From positions 163,580 to 227,579 of the forward strand of contig NZ_FNBU01000002.1 of NCBI RefSeq assembly GCF_900102435.1: a stretch of DNA of 64,000 nt, read 5' to 3'. The notes below the pieces were generated by a model. That model did no database searches. It saw only the letters and a program-made list of their open reading frames with translations, and had not been told where the DNA came from. Below are positions 24,006-33,851 of this stretch, piece by piece (the first letter of the stretch is position 1; each line of letters begins with the position of its first letter). The position numbers and the translations under genes are program-made. Origin of the DNA: Sporolituus thermophilus DSM 23256. GTDB lineage: Bacteria; Bacillota; Negativicutes; Sporomusales; Thermosinaceae.

Positions 24006-25100
24006 TCAACGTATCGCCTTGCGGATAATCCCGCCGCCGACCACCGTGTCGCCGTCATAAAAAACAACCGATTGTCCGGGAGTAATGGCGCGCTGCGGCT
24101 CGTCAAACCTGACATAAACCGCCCCTTCTCCCTCCGGCATCACCGTCGCCGGAGCTTCCCTGGCACTATAGCGAATCTTTGCCGCTACCCGCAGCGGCGA
24201 AGTAAGCTTGTCAATAGTGATGAAATTTAAGTCGTCGGCAATTAGTTCACTGGCAAATACGTCCTCGTCGGAGCCGACGATAACCTCGTTCCGCTCATAA
24301 TCCAGAGCCACGACGTACAGCGGTTTACCTACCGCGATGCCAAGCCCTTTGCGCTGGCCAACAGTGTAAAGCGGCAAACCCTTATGACGGCCAAGAATCC
24401 GGCCATGAGTATCAACAATATTCCCCGGTCGAAGCGTCTCCGGCGCTTTTTCTTCTAAAAAACTCTTATAATCGTCATTAGGAATAAAGCATATTTCCTG
24501 GCTATCCGGCTTTTCCGCCACCGCCAAGCCGAATTCCCTGGCCAGCTGCCGCGTTTGTACTTTGGTGTATTCGCCCAGTGGCATAAGAAAATGCCGCAAT
24601 GTATGCTGGTTAAGATGATAAAGAGCGTAAGACTGATCTTTGGTCCGGTCTACCCCTTTCCGCAAGATATATCGGCCGCGGTCTTTATCGTATTCAATCC
24701 GGGCATAATGACCGGTGGCAACAAATTGCGCATCAAGAGCCAAAGCCTTCTGCAGCAGTCCTTCGAACTTTACATACCGGTTGCAGGCAATACATGGATT
24801 GGGCGTTTTGCCGGCGGCATACTCGCGAATAAAATAGTCTACTACCGTTTCCTGAAACATTTCGCGAAAATTAAGTACATAGTAGGGAATGCCCAGTTTG
24901 TCCGCCACCCGTCTGGCATCGTTAACGGCAGATAAGGAACAACAGCCCCGGTGTTCGGGATCTATTTCCGGTAAATCGTTTTCCCATATTTGCATGGTAA
25001 CCCCTATGACGTCATAGCCCTGATGGACAAGAAGGGCGGCAGTTAACGAACTGTCCACCCCTCCGCTCATGGCTACAACCACTCTCGGTTTTGCGCCCAT
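24006..25100 (-). CDS. mnmA: tRNA-specific 2-thiouridylase MnmA
   Basis: Makes 2-thiouridine at position 34 of Lys, Glu and Gln tRNAs, using sulfur relayed from a cysteine desulfurase. The 364-residue protein has the PP-loop AMSGGVDSS near residue 15 and the two catalytic cysteines in NPCIACNRYVKF and SQEICFIPNDDY. The ATG at 25100 has GTGAGAG upstream; a GTG at 25112 overlapping nifU is less likely. Its neighbours nifS and nifU provide the sulfur, which fits the known YrvO-MnmA pairing in Bacillus. Confidence 0.96.
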   Translation of the reverse strand: MGAKPRVVVAMSGGVDSSLTAALLVHQGYDVIGVTMQIWENDLPEIDPEHRGCCSLSAVNDARRVADKLGIPYYVLNFREMFQETVVDYFIREYAAGKTPNPCIACNRYVKFEGLLQKALALDAQFVATGHYARIEYDKDRGRYILRKGVDRTKDQSYALYHLNQHTLRHFLMPLGEYTKVQTRQLAREFGLAVAEKPDSQEICFIPNDDYKSFLEEKAPETLRPGNIVDTHGRILGRHKGLPLYTVGQRKGLGIAVGKPLYVVALDYERNEVIVGSDEDVFASELIADDLNFITIDKLTSPLRVAAKIRYSAREAPATVMPEGEGAVYVRFDEPQRAITPGQSVVFYDGDTVVGGGIIRKAIR

Positions 25101-25108
25101 GAATACTC

Positions 25109-25480
25109 TCACTTTCCTTTTTTATTAAGGTAATCCTTAATCGCCTCGTGCAGCGCGTCAGCCGCCAAGTTGGAGCAATGCATTTTGGCCGGCGGCAATC
25201 CGTCCAAAGCCTCGGCGACAGCTTGGTTGGATATTTTTAGCGCCTCGTCGACAGTCTTGCCCTTAACCATCTCGGTCACCATGCTGCTGGTGGCAATAGC
25301 GGCGCCACAGCCAAAAGTCTTAAATTTCACGTCTTTAATGATGTCATTTTCAATTTTCAGATAGATACGCATAATATCGCCGCATTTGGCGTTACCAACT
25401 TCGCCAATGCCGCTGGCGTCCTCAATTTCACCTACATTGCGCGGGTTGGTGAAATGGTCCATGACTTTTTCGGTATACAT
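25109..25480 (-). CDS. nifU: Fe-S cluster assembly scaffold NifU/IscU
   Basis: A 123-residue scaffold on which Fe-S clusters form. The three ligand cysteines are visible in NAKCGDIM, FGCGAAIATSS and KMHCSNLAADAL, and the flanking aspartate in KCGD is present. It is the short IscU-like form without C-terminal NifU domains. ATG at 25480 has GGAGAG upstream. It lies between nifS and mnmA in an iscR-nifS-nifU-mnmA run. Confidence 0.94.
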   Translation of the reverse strand: MYTEKVMDHFTNPRNVGEIEDASGIGEVGNAKCGDIMRIYLKIENDIIKDVKFKTFGCGAAIATSSMVTEMVKGKTVDEALKISNQAVAEALDGLPPAKMHCSNLAADALHEAIKDYLNKKGK

Positions 25481-25504
25481 AAGTTTCTCTCCCATTCATA
25501 TGAA

Positions 25505-26713
25505 TTAATGATGATGACAATGGCTGCAGGGATTCGACGACATAGCTGCCGGTTGCTTGCCGTACAGCGGTGACATGCTGCGCAGCCGCTCGATAATTTC
25601 CGGCATTACCGCCAAGAAATAATCAACTTCTTCCTCCGTATTGCCCCGGCCCAGGGAAATACGCAGTGATCCATGCGCTACCTCATGCGAAAGGCCCATG
25701 GCCAACAAAACATGGGAAGGATCGAGCGAGCCGGAAGTACAGGCCGAACCGCTGGAAGCGGCAATGCCTTTCAAATCAAGATTGAGTAGCAGCGACTCGC
25801 CTTCGACATAATGAAAACTAAAGTTTGCATTGCCAGGCATGCGCTGCGTAGGATGGCCATTAAGCTTCACATGAGGTATCTTAGCCATTGTTTCGCGGAT
25901 AAGCTTATCCCGCAGCCGCTGTATATGAGCCATCTTTTGCGCCATCTCGTTTTTGGCGATTTCGGCCGCTTTACCTAGTCCGACAATACCTGGCACGTTT
26001 TCCGTCCCTGCCCGCATATTGCGCTCGTGCCCGCCGCCGTGCTGGATTGCCTCAATGCGTACACCGCGACGAACGTACAGGGCGCCAATACCTTTGGGGC
26101 CGTGGAACTTATGTCCCGACAGGGTAAGCAAATCTATGTTGTATTCTTTTACATCAATTGGATAGTTACCGGCTGCTTGGACCGCATCGGTGTGAAAATA
26201 AATGCCTTTCTCACGGGCGATTTGGCCAATCTCCTTGATAGGTTGGATAGTGCCTACTTCGTTGTTGGCAAACATGATACTGATCAAAATGGTCTTGTCG
26301 GTAATGGCCTTTTTAAGATCCTCAATACGGACCATGCCATATTCGTCCACTGGCAGATAAGTAACCAAGTAGCCTTGTTTTTCAAGGTACTCACAGGTAT
26401 GGAGCACGGCGTGATGCTCTATGGCCGACGTGATTATGTGATTGCCCCTCTTGCGGTTGGCGTAAGCAATGCCCTTAATCGCCAAGTTGTCACTTTCGGT
26501 GCCGCCGCTGGTAAAAAAGATTTCATTGGCGTTAGCACCAATCAGGGCTGCCACTTTTTCTCTAGCTTCCTCCACCGCTTTGCGGGCCTCGCGGCCGTAA
26601 GCGTGAATACTGGACGGATTGCCAAACTTGTCCAGCATATACTCCGTCATCAGTTTGGCGACCTCGGGATCGACCGGTGTTGTCGCCGAGTGGTCAAAAT
26701 AAATCCGTTTCAT
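25505..26713 (-). CDS. nifS: cysteine desulfurase NifS
   Basis: A 402-residue PLP enzyme that takes sulfur from cysteine for Fe-S clusters and thio-tRNA. PLP lysine is in TLSGHKFHGPKG, catalytic cysteine in SSGSACTSGSLDPSH (NifS-type loop). The C terminus ends in NPCSHCHHH, a metal-binding-like tail not needed for catalysis. ATG at 26713 has GGGAGATG upstream, and its start overlaps the end of iscR by 20 bases. Confidence 0.95.
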   Translation of the reverse strand: MKRIYFDHSATTPVDPEVAKLMTEYMLDKFGNPSSIHAYGREARKAVEEAREKVAALIGANANEIFFTSGGTESDNLAIKGIAYANRKRGNHIITSAIEHHAVLHTCEYLEKQGYLVTYLPVDEYGMVRIEDLKKAITDKTILISIMFANNEVGTIQPIKEIGQIAREKGIYFHTDAVQAAGNYPIDVKEYNIDLLTLSGHKFHGPKGIGALYVRRGVRIEAIQHGGGHERNMRAGTENVPGIVGLGKAAEIAKNEMAQKMAHIQRLRDKLIRETMAKIPHVKLNGHPTQRMPGNANFSFHYVEGESLLLNLDLKGIAASSGSACTSGSLDPSHVLLAMGLSHEVAHGSLRISLGRGNTEEEVDYFLAVMPEIIERLRSMSPLYGKQPAAMSSNPCSHCHHH

Positions 26714-27140
26714 GGCTGTCATCTCCCTTATCCTTTTCTTCCCGGCATAAATCGGCAAGCGAGATAGAATCTAAAACCTGACTTATACTATCGCGCACTT
26801 TGGCCCAAACGCCGCGGGTGACGCATATATCGGCCCGCTTGCAAGTATTGTTGTCAGTCAGCAGACAATCAACAGGAGCGATCGGGCCTTCCATAATGCG
26901 GATAATATCCCCAACCGTGATTTCCGCGGGATCTTTGGTCAGCGTATAGCCTCCCTGCGCGCCCCGAATGCTCTTAACATAACCGGCTTTGCGCAGGATG
27001 CCCATGAGCTGTTCAAGATAATGCTCGGATATTCCCTGACGTTTTGCCACATTTTTAAGCGATATGGGACCTTGACCATAATGCAGGGCTAAATCGTACA
27101 TGGCCGCCACACCGTAACGCCCTTTGGTTGATAATTTCAC
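26694..27140 (-). CDS. iscR: Rrf2/IscR family Fe-S regulator
   Basis: A 148-residue winged-helix regulator. The helix-turn-helix region is near residues 28-50 (NVAKRQGISEHYLEQLMGILR), followed by the wing VKSIRGAQGGY. Three cysteines (DCLLTDNNTCKRADIC) are in the place where IscR binds its cluster; CymR, the B. subtilis paralogue at this site, lacks them. It therefore likely senses Fe-S status and controls the nifS-nifU-mnmA genes. GTG at 27140 with GAGAGG upstream. Confidence 0.88.
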   Translation of the reverse strand: MKLSTKGRYGVAAMYDLALHYGQGPISLKNVAKRQGISEHYLEQLMGILRKAGYVKSIRGAQGGYTLTKDPAEITVGDIIRIMEGPIAPVDCLLTDNNTCKRADICVTRGVWAKVRDSISQVLDSISLADLCREEKDKGDDSHETDLF

Positions 27141-27168
27141 AACAACCTCTCCCGCTTTTCCGAGTATT

Positions 27169-27218
27169 TCGATTGGTTTTATCGAGATTAATATAGCATA
27201 AAAGGGTGCGGTTGTCAA
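27169..27218 (-). promoter_or_regulatory. iscR: iscR promoter with inverted repeat
   Basis: TTGACA (27213-27218) and TATATT (27190-27195) with 17 bases between. Just downstream TCGAT (27169-27173) and ATCGA (27181-27185) form an inverted repeat around the expected start site, a possible autoregulatory operator. Confidence 0.7.
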
Positions 27219-27254
27219 AGCCTATCGGCAAATTGTCCTTGACAATCCACACTA

Positions 27255-28601
27255 TTATTCTGGTGTTTTACTATCTCCATTATGCCTGGCCCGTAACTGC
27301 TCCAAATATTGCCGTATTTGCCGTTCGTATCCCCGCTGCCCTGGACGGTAATAAACCGTGCCGGCCAGCGGGGTAGGCAGATATTGCTGGTGTACCCAGC
27401 CGCCCGGATAGTCGTGGGGATACAAATAACCCTGGCCATGACCAAGTGCCTTGGCACCGCGGTAATGGGTATCGCGCAAATGCAGCGGCACCTCGCCATA
27501 GTTTTTACCGCGCACATCGGCCAGAGCCTGCTCAATGGCCAAATAGGAGGCATTACTCTTGGGGGCGCAGGCGATGTAAGTAACGGCTTGGGCCAGAATA
27601 ATCCGTGCTTCCGGCAGGCCGATGAAATGAACGGCCTGGGCCGCGGCACTAGCAATAATCAGGGCCTGCGGATCAGCGTTACCGACATCTTCGGCGGCGC
27701 TGATTACTAAGCGCCGGGCGATAAAATTCACATCCTCCCCCGCTTCCAGCATGCGGGCCAGATAATGCAGGGCCGCATCCGGGTCAGAACCGCGCAAGCT
27801 CTTGATGAAAGCGGAAATAACATCATAATGGCTATCGCCGGATTTATCATACCGATGAATTCTTTCGCCCATAACAGCTTCGAGGACGGCAGCGGTAATA
27901 CGGCCTTCCCCCGTTTCTTCCAGTTGCCATGCCGCTTGTTCCAGAATATTAAGGGCAATACGGGCATCGCCGCCGGCGGCGCGGGCGATAATAATTAAAG
28001 CGTCATCATCCCACGCCAAGCGGCGGTCGCCCAGCCCGCGTTCGTCTGTTAGGGCGCGCTCAAGGATTTGGACTATCTCTCCTTCACTAAGCGGCTCAAG
28101 TTTCGTAATCCGCATCCGCGACAAAAGCGGCGAATTGACTTCAAAATACGGATTTTCGGTAGTGGCCCCAATTAGAATTATTGTGCCATCTTCAACAAAA
28201 GGGAGCAGCGCGTCCTGCTGCCCTTTGTTGAAGCGGTGTATTTCGTCAATAAACAAGATCGTGCGCTGCCCATACAGCCTGAGCCGTTCTTGGGCCGCTT
28301 CGACTTGCTTGCGGACATCAGCTACTCCGGCAGCCACGGCATTGAGTTTTTCAAAATGGCAGCCTGCCGCATTGGCAATTAAATAGGCTAGCGTTGTTTT
28401 TCCCGTTCCCGGCGGACCAAACAGCAGCAGCGACGGGAGAGTACCAGCCTTTAGCATGCGCCGGAGGAAACGGCCAGGGCCTACCAGATGCTGCTGGCCG
28501 ACAAATTCGTCCAGTGACCTTGGGCGCATGCGAACTGCTAGCGGCGCTTTTTTTTCCGCCTCAGCCAAATGGACGGAAGCAAACAAATCCACCTCATTCA
28601 C
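27255..28601 (-). CDS. rarA: replication-associated recombination protein RarA (MgsA)
   Basis: A 448-residue AAA+ ATPase of the MgsA/WHIP/RarA family acting at stalled replication forks. Walker A is in LLLFGPPGTGKTTLA and Walker B in [16 protein letters not shown]; the C-terminal tetramerisation domain includes YLYPHDYPGGWVHQQYLP. B. subtilis yrvN lies at the same spot between cymR and yrvM. It overlaps the threonine aldolase gene by 8 bases. Confidence 0.93.
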   Translation of the reverse strand: MNEVDLFASVHLAEAEKKAPLAVRMRPRSLDEFVGQQHLVGPGRFLRRMLKAGTLPSLLLFGPPGTGKTTLAYLIANAAGCHFEKLNAVAAGVADVRKQVEAAQERLRLYGQRTILFIDEIHRFNKGQQDALLPFVEDGTIILIGATTENPYFEVNSPLLSRMRITKLEPLSEGEIVQILERALTDERGLGDRRLAWDDDALIIIARAAGGDARIALNILEQAAWQLEETGEGRITAAVLEAVMGERIHRYDKSGDSHYDVISAFIKSLRGSDPDAALHYLARMLEAGEDVNFIARRLVISAAEDVGNADPQALIIASAAAQAVHFIGLPEARIILAQAVTYIACAPKSNASYLAIEQALADVRGKNYGEVPLHLRDTHYRGAKALGHGQGYLYPHDYPGGWVHQQYLPTPLAGTVYYRPGQRGYERQIRQYLEQLRARHNGDSKTPE

Positions 28602-29631
28602 CCTTTACCAGCTTGGCCAAAGTATCGATGGTATGCCAAACATCTTCGCGCGTTACACCGAAGTGCGTCACCATGCGAATTTTATACTCACCAAAAGCGT
28701 TGACCTTAATACCTCTCTCCCGCAAATTGGCAACAAACTCGTTAGCTGTTACACCTATCGGCGAAACATCAAAAATGACAATGTTCGTTTGAACGGTTTC
28801 CAAATCAATGGCTAGTCCCATCTCTGCCATGGCCTCACCCAGCATGCGGGCATGCTGGTGATCTTCCGCCAGCCGGTCAACCATGGTTTCCAAGGCGACA
28901 ATGCCGGCCGCCGCCAGAATACCTGCCTGCCGCAGGCCGCCGCCCAGCATTTTGCGATACCGCCGGGCCCGCTCAATAAGTTCTTGCGGCCCGACCAGCA
29001 GTGAACCGACCGGAGCGCCCAGCCCCTTAGAAAGACACAGTTGCACGGTATCAGCATGTTGAGCAATTTCCCGGACGTCTTTTTTCAGGGCCACCGCGGC
29101 GTTAAAGATCCGCGCGCCGTCCATATGTACGGGAATGCCGTGCTTCCCCGCCAAAGCTTTGACGGCAGCCAGAACCTCCAGAGGATAAACGGTCCCGCCG
29201 GCCCGGTTATGGGTATTTTCCAAACAAATCAGCCCCGTCCGGGGAACATGGACATCGCTTGGATTGCGGATGGCGCCGCGAATAAGCTCGGGCGTGAGGA
29301 TGCCATGTTTAGCCGCAATTGGCCGCGGCTGCGCCCCGGACAGGCAGGCCAAGCCGCCTACTTCGTAATAGTATATATGGGATTCGGCCTCACAGATAAT
29401 TTCATCGCTTTTTTGCGTATGGACCATGGCAGCTACCTGATTCCCCATGGTGCCGCTTGTGACGAATAGCCCTGCTTCTTTTCCTGTCATATGGGCAGCT
29501 AATTCTTCCAGTCTGTTAATTGTAGGGTCCTCGCGGTAAACGTCGTCGCCCACCTCGGCCTCATACATGGCCCGGCGCATCTCGGGCGTCGGCAGTGTCA
29601 CGGTGTCGCTGCGTAAATCCACAATCCGCAT
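28594..29631 (-). CDS. ltaE: L-threonine aldolase, low specificity
   Basis: A 345-residue fold-type I PLP enzyme that splits threonine or allo-threonine to glycine and acetaldehyde. Motifs include DLRSDTVTLPTPEMR, GDDVYREDPTINRLE and the PLP lysine in LCLSKGLGAPVGS. ATG at 29631 has AGGAGTG upstream; the GTG at 29640 abuts it. Stereochemistry cannot be read from the sequence. Confidence 0.9.
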   Translation of the reverse strand: MRIVDLRSDTVTLPTPEMRRAMYEAEVGDDVYREDPTINRLEELAAHMTGKEAGLFVTSGTMGNQVAAMVHTQKSDEIICEAESHIYYYEVGGLACLSGAQPRPIAAKHGILTPELIRGAIRNPSDVHVPRTGLICLENTHNRAGGTVYPLEVLAAVKALAGKHGIPVHMDGARIFNAAVALKKDVREIAQHADTVQLCLSKGLGAPVGSLLVGPQELIERARRYRKMLGGGLRQAGILAAAGIVALETMVDRLAEDHQHARMLGEAMAEMGLAIDLETVQTNIVIFDVSPIGVTANEFVANLRERGIKVNAFGEYKIRMVTHFGVTREDVWHTIDTLAKLVKGE

Positions 29632-29723
29632 TACAATCACTCCTAAAAATGGTTTCCTCGTATATTTTTAATTCTGGCAAAAATGGTAAAATCCTATTAC
29701 ATTACTCAAAATTCCCCGCTAAA

Positions 29724-29758
29724 ACAAAAAAACGACCGGTGCTATTACGCATGGTCGT
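29724..29758 (-). terminator. intrinsic terminator of tcdA
   Basis: ACGACC/GGTCGT with an inner TGC/GCA pairing, followed by TTTTTTTGTTTT on the minus strand; overlaps the tcdA stop. Confidence 0.8.
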
Positions 29759-30476
29759 CAGCGTTTTTTAAAATCGCATTTATAACCGCGCTGGCTAAAA
29801 ACAGCCCGGCTGTAGCAGGAACAAAAGCAATACTGCCAGGAACCTGGCGCCTAAGGTGCTGTTCATCGGGATGGGCCGCCAGGGGCTCAATCGGTTTTTC
29901 GCAGGAAAAAACCACTGTTAAATTGCGGGTAATCCCCCGCTCCCGCAAAAGTTTGCGCACAACCTTAGCCATAGGACAAGTGTGGGTTTGACTGATATCG
30001 GCCAAACGCAGCGCCGTGGGATCCAGTTTGTTGGCCGCTCCCATGCTGGAAACAATCGGGATCCCACGCTCGATGGCGGTAGCAATAAGATCAACTTTGG
30101 CACTGATTGAGTCTATAGCATCAACGATATAGGTAAAGTCCGGGCGGATGAGCTCGTCCCGCTTTTCCGGGCGGTAAAAATCTTGAATAGCCTCAACGCG
30201 GCAATCAGGGTTGATATCGGCAATGCGCCGCTTGAGTACCTGCACCTTAGGCACCCCGACCGTAGAGTCGAGCGCCGGGATTTGCCGGTTAATATTGGTG
30301 ATGCTTACGTTATCATGGTCAATAAGAACCAAGTGCCCGATACCACAGCGAGCCAAGGCCTCAACAGCATAAGACCCCACCCCGCCGACGCCGAACACGG
30401 CGACAGTACTTGCGGCCAGTTTCTTTATTCCTTTCTTGCCAATAAGCATTTCGGTCCGCATAAAACGGTGAAGCAA
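29745..30476 (-). CDS. tcdA: tRNA threonylcarbamoyladenosine dehydratase TcdA
   Basis: A 243-residue E1-like enzyme that uses ATP to cyclise t6A37 of tRNA to ct6A. Nucleotide-binding motif FGVGGVGSYAVEAL and IDHDNVSITNINRQ are visible, with a catalytic-type cysteine region near TCPMAK. B. subtilis counterpart is yrvM, next to 6S RNA as here. The TTG at 30476 gives MLHRFMRTEMLIG and has GGAG 8 bases upstream, so it is preferred over the TTG at 30482. Confidence 0.92.
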   Translation of the reverse strand: MLHRFMRTEMLIGKKGIKKLAASTVAVFGVGGVGSYAVEALARCGIGHLVLIDHDNVSITNINRQIPALDSTVGVPKVQVLKRRIADINPDCRVEAIQDFYRPEKRDELIRPDFTYIVDAIDSISAKVDLIATAIERGIPIVSSMGAANKLDPTALRLADISQTHTCPMAKVVRKLLRERGITRNLTVVFSCEKPIEPLAAHPDEQHLRRQVPGSIAFVPATAGLFLASAVINAILKNADDHA

Positions 30477-30499
30477 AACCAATCACTCCATGAAAAAAC

Positions 30500-30708
30500 A
30501 AAATAAGTCCCCACCATGCCGTATTGCCGTTGTTTTGAACCTGCCCTCGGCAGGTGGGTGCCCTCCTGATTACTTTATGTGTCCCCCAAAGGTTATGGGG
30601 CATACATGCCATAATCAGAGTTAGGCTCCCATAGTGTATGTGTTGGCTCAAAACATCCGGGCTTACACGCACACAGCAGGGCTCTCAACCAAGCTGTTGA
30701 ACTATTTC
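30500..30708 (-). ncRNA. ssrS: 6S RNA
   Basis: The closing stem is visible: minus-strand GTTTTGAGCC (30644-30653) pairs with GGTTCAAAAC (30532-30541), leaving a long central region that can form the open bubble typical of 6S RNA. The 3' end runs into TTATTTTGTTTTTT. The gene lies between aspS and tcdA, the exact place of 6S-1 (bsrA) in B. subtilis, where it binds the housekeeping RNA polymerase. Ends are estimates from the promoter and the T tract. Confidence 0.85.
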
Positions 30709-30714
30709 GTCTTT

Positions 30715-30743
30715 ATCTTAGCAAAGATTATAGGCCTTTGCAA
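30715..30743 (-). promoter_or_regulatory. ssrS: promoter of 6S RNA
   Basis: TTGCAA (30738-30743) and TAAGAT (30715-30720) with 17 bases between on the minus strand. Confidence 0.6.
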
Positions 30744-30749
30744 GTTTTT

Positions 30750-30774
30750 GCGGGCGGAATGTTTTTCCACCCGC
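30750..30774 (-). terminator. hairpin after aspS
   Basis: Minus-strand GCGGGTGGAA and TTCCGCCCGC can form a 10-bp stem (one G-U) with a 5-base loop, 8 bases after the aspS stop. No T tract follows, so its terminator function is uncertain. It adjoins the 6S promoter. Confidence 0.4.
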
Positions 30775-30781
30775 ACCGGTA

Positions 30782-32584
30782 TTAGTTTGCCGCCCCTGGT
30801 TTCTTTACTACCACGTCGGTTTTAATGTGGAGCTCCTTAAGCTGACGCGGCGTTACCTCTGACGGCGCCTGCGTCATCATATCAGTAGCGCTTTGTGTTT
30901 TGGGGAAGGCAATAACATCGCGAATGGACGACCGCTTAGCCATCAGCATCACGAGCCGGTCAAGCCCGAAAGCAATACCGCCGTGGGGAGGTGTACCATA
31001 TTCAAACGCTTCCAGCAGAAAGCCAAACTTCTCGACGGCCTCCTCCGGCGTCAGCCCAATGGCGGCAAAAACTTTTTCCTGCAAATCGCGGTTAAAAATA
31101 CGAATGCTGCCGCCGCCGATTTCGGTCCCGTTAAGTACCATATCATAGGCCTTAGCCTTAATCCTGGCGGGATCGCTGCCTAGAAACTCCACGTCTTCGT
31201 CGCGCGGCGAAGTGAAGGGGTGATGCATGGCCACCCACCGGCGTTCTTCTTCGTCATACTCGAACATGGGGAAATCGAGGACCCACAGGAAAGAAAGCTT
31301 GTTAGGATCGATGAGATTAAGCCGCCGCGCCATTTCCAAGCGCAATTGGCCGAGAGCGGCAGCTACCACCGCTGGCTGGTCAGCGACCATTAACAATAGG
31401 TCTCCCTGCTCAGCCTGGGTAACCTCGGTAATCCGCCGCATGATATCATCGGAGAAAAACTTGGCAATCGGCGATTTGATGCCTTCGTCAGTATAACAAA
31501 TCCAGGCCAGGCCTTTGGCGCCGAAATTGGCCACGTATTCGACCAAGCCATCAAGTTCACGCCGCGGAATATTGGCATAACCCTTGACATTAATAGCTTT
31601 GACTTGGCCCTTGTTGTCCAGAACCGTCTGGAAGACCTTAAAGTCTGAACCTTGGACGGCCGACGAAATATCAATAAGTTCCATGCCAAACCGGGTATCC
31701 GGCTTATCGGTACCATAACGAGCCATCGCTTCGTCATAGCTTAGCCGCGGAAACGGCAGCGGCACGGTGGCGCCAATAGTTTCCTTGAAGATAAAGGCAA
31801 TCATTTCCTCCATAAGATTAAGAACATCATCGCGCTCGACAAAAGACATTTCGACGTCAAGCTGCGTAAATTCCGGCTGCCTGTCGGCGCGCAGGTCCTC
31901 GTCCCGGAAGCAGCGGGCAATTTGGAAATAGCGGTCCAAACCGGCCACCATCAGAATTTGTTTAAAAATCTGTGGCGACTGTGGCAGCGCATAAAACTTA
32001 CCCGGGTTGACCCGGCTGGGAACAAGATAATCGCGGGCGCCTTCCGGTGTACTCTTCGTCAGCATGGGCGTTTCCACTTCCACAAACCCATGCCGGTCAA
32101 AAAAGTCCCGCATCGCCTTGGTGACACGGTGTCGCAAAATGAGGTTGCGCTGCATTTCCGGCCGTCTGAGATCCAAATAGCGGTACTTGAGCCGAAGCAG
32201 TTCGTCGACGTCGATATTGTCTTGAATGTAAAATGGCGGCGTCTTCGCCGTGTTGAGCAGCCGCACCTCCCGACAGTAAACTTCGATTTCACCGGTCGGG
32301 ATATTAGGATTGACCGTCGCCTCGGAGCGAACCTTTACCGTGCCACGCACCGCCAGCACATATTCATTGCGGGCCAGCTCGGCTTTACGGAAAGCTTCCT
32401 GATCCATTTCCGGCGCAAAAACCACCTGGACAATACCTGAACGGTCGCGCAGATCGATGAAAATCAAGCCCCCGTGGTCACGCCGCCGGGCAACCCAGCC
32501 GCATAGTACGACTTCTTGTCCGCCATGTTCTTTGCGTAATTCACCGCAATAGTGTGTTCGCTTAATTCCAGCCATCGTATCCAT
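30782..32584 (-). CDS. aspS: aspartyl-tRNA synthetase
   Basis: A 600-residue class II synthetase of the bacterial type. OB-fold anticodon domain at residues 1-110 ([20 protein letters not shown]); motif 2 [15 protein letters not shown]; a GAD insertion domain in the middle; motif 3 [14 protein letters not shown]. Start ATG 32584 has GGGGG upstream and lies one base after the hisS stop, so the two synthetases form an operon as in Bacillus. Confidence 0.96.
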   Translation of the reverse strand: MDTMAGIKRTHYCGELRKEHGGQEVVLCGWVARRRDHGGLIFIDLRDRSGIVQVVFAPEMDQEAFRKAELARNEYVLAVRGTVKVRSEATVNPNIPTGEIEVYCREVRLLNTAKTPPFYIQDNIDVDELLRLKYRYLDLRRPEMQRNLILRHRVTKAMRDFFDRHGFVEVETPMLTKSTPEGARDYLVPSRVNPGKFYALPQSPQIFKQILMVAGLDRYFQIARCFRDEDLRADRQPEFTQLDVEMSFVERDDVLNLMEEMIAFIFKETIGATVPLPFPRLSYDEAMARYGTDKPDTRFGMELIDISSAVQGSDFKVFQTVLDNKGQVKAINVKGYANIPRRELDGLVEYVANFGAKGLAWICYTDEGIKSPIAKFFSDDIMRRITEVTQAEQGDLLLMVADQPAVVAAALGQLRLEMARRLNLIDPNKLSFLWVLDFPMFEYDEEERRWVAMHHPFTSPRDEDVEFLGSDPARIKAKAYDMVLNGTEIGGGSIRIFNRDLQEKVFAAIGLTPEEAVEKFGFLLEAFEYGTPPHGGIAFGLDRLVMLMAKRSSIRDVIAFPKTQSATDMMTQAPSEVTPRQLKELHIKTDVVVKKPGAAN

Positions 32585-32585
32585 G

Positions 32586-33851
32586 TTAATCCCCCGTCTT
32601 CACTCTAAGCTTTTGCTCTACGTCGCCAAACGCGACAGCTTCTTGTTCACCTGACTCCATATTCTTAAGTGTCACCTGTCCGCGCGCCACTTCGTCGTCA
32701 CCGATAATGGCGGCAAAGCGCGCCGGGTATTTATTGGCATGTTTCATTTGCGCCTTAATGCCACGGCCCATGAAATCCATGTCACAGGTGACCCCTGCCC
32801 GCCGCAGGCGGCAAAGCAGTTCAAAAGCAACCGCCTGCGCCCTCTCGCCGATCGGGGCGATGAAAATATCAATACCGCCGGCCGTTGTCGGCAATAGCGC
32901 TTGTTTTTCCAGGGCCAACAGCACCCGCTCCAGGCCAATGGCGAGACCAATCGCCGGCGTAGGTTGACCGCCGCACTCTTCAATAAGGCCGTCGTAACGG
33001 CCCCCGCCACATATGGCGCTCTGGGCGCCCAGCAGGGGATACTGAATTTCAAAAGCAGTTTTCGTGTAGTAATCAAGACCGCGGACCAGCCGCGGGTTGA
33101 GCATATAGCGAATGCCAGCGGCCGTTAACAGTTCTTGCAGCTTTGCAAAATGGCTTGCGCACTCGTCACAGAGACAATCGACAATTTGGGGCGCCCCCTG
33201 CGAAAGCGCGCCGCACGTCTCATTCTTGCAGTCCAGTATTCGCAGCGGGTTGCGTTCAAACCGGGACTGGCAGTCACTACAGAATTCAGACAGCTTGTCC
33301 CGTAAAAAGTCCTGCAGCTTTTCCCGGTATATGGGCCGGCACCGGGGGCATCCCACCGAATTAATATTGAGCTCAAGCCCCGTTAGTCCTAATCGTTCAA
33401 AAAACTGCACCGCCAGGGCGATTATTTCGGCGTCTACCGCCGGTCCCGGTGACCCGATGGCCTCAATGCCAAACTGATGGAATTGACGAAGTCGCCCTGC
33501 CTGGGGGCGGTCATAACGAAACATCGGTCCGATATAAAAAACTTTCACCGGCTGAGGCGCCGTATACAACTTATGCTCCAAATAGGAGCGCACGACGGCG
33601 GCCGTATTTTCCGGCCGGAGCGTAATACTCCGCCCTCCCCGGTCGGTAAAGGTATACATTTCTTTGGACACAATGTCGGTCGTCTCGCCGATACCGCGTA
33701 AAAAAAGTTCGGTATGTTCAAAAATCGGGGTGCGGATTTCCTGATAGGCGTACAAACGGCAAAGATCACGCGCGGCTTGTTCGATGTACTGCCAGTAGCC
33801 GCTCGTATCCGGCAGTATGTCCCTTGTCCCGCGCGGCCCAGTCGTCAGCAT
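32586..33851 (-). CDS. hisS: histidyl-tRNA synthetase
   Basis: A 421-residue class II synthetase. Motif 2 region [21 protein letters not shown], the histidine-specific signature [15 protein letters not shown] and a C-terminal anticodon domain (about residues 325-415) are present. The gene overlaps the end of hemZ by 7 bases and is followed by aspS. No T-box leader can precede it because of that overlap. Confidence 0.96.
   Translation of the reverse strand: MLTTGPRGTRDILPDTSGYWQYIEQAARDLCRLYAYQEIRTPIFEHTELFLRGIGETTDIVSKEMYTFTDRGGRSITLRPENTAAVVRSYLEHKLYTAPQPVKVFYIGPMFRYDRPQAGRLRQFHQFGIEAIGSPGPAVDAEIIALAVQFFERLGLTGLELNINSVGCPRCRPIYREKLQDFLRDKLSEFCSDCQSRFERNPLRILDCKNETCGALSQGAPQIVDCLCDECASHFAKLQELLTAAGIRYMLNPRLVRGLDYYTKTAFEIQYPLLGAQSAICGGGRYDGLIEECGGQPTPAIGLAIGLERVLLALEKQALLPTTAGGIDIFIAPIGERAQAVAFELLCRLRRAGVTCDMDFMGRGIKAQMKHANKYPARFAAIIGDDEVARGQVTLKNMESGEQEAVAFGDVEQKLRVKTGD

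Noticed and set aside
26027..26767. Plus-strand open frame of 246 codons
   Set aside because: It is the antisense shadow of nifS; no ribosome site and no recognisable domain.
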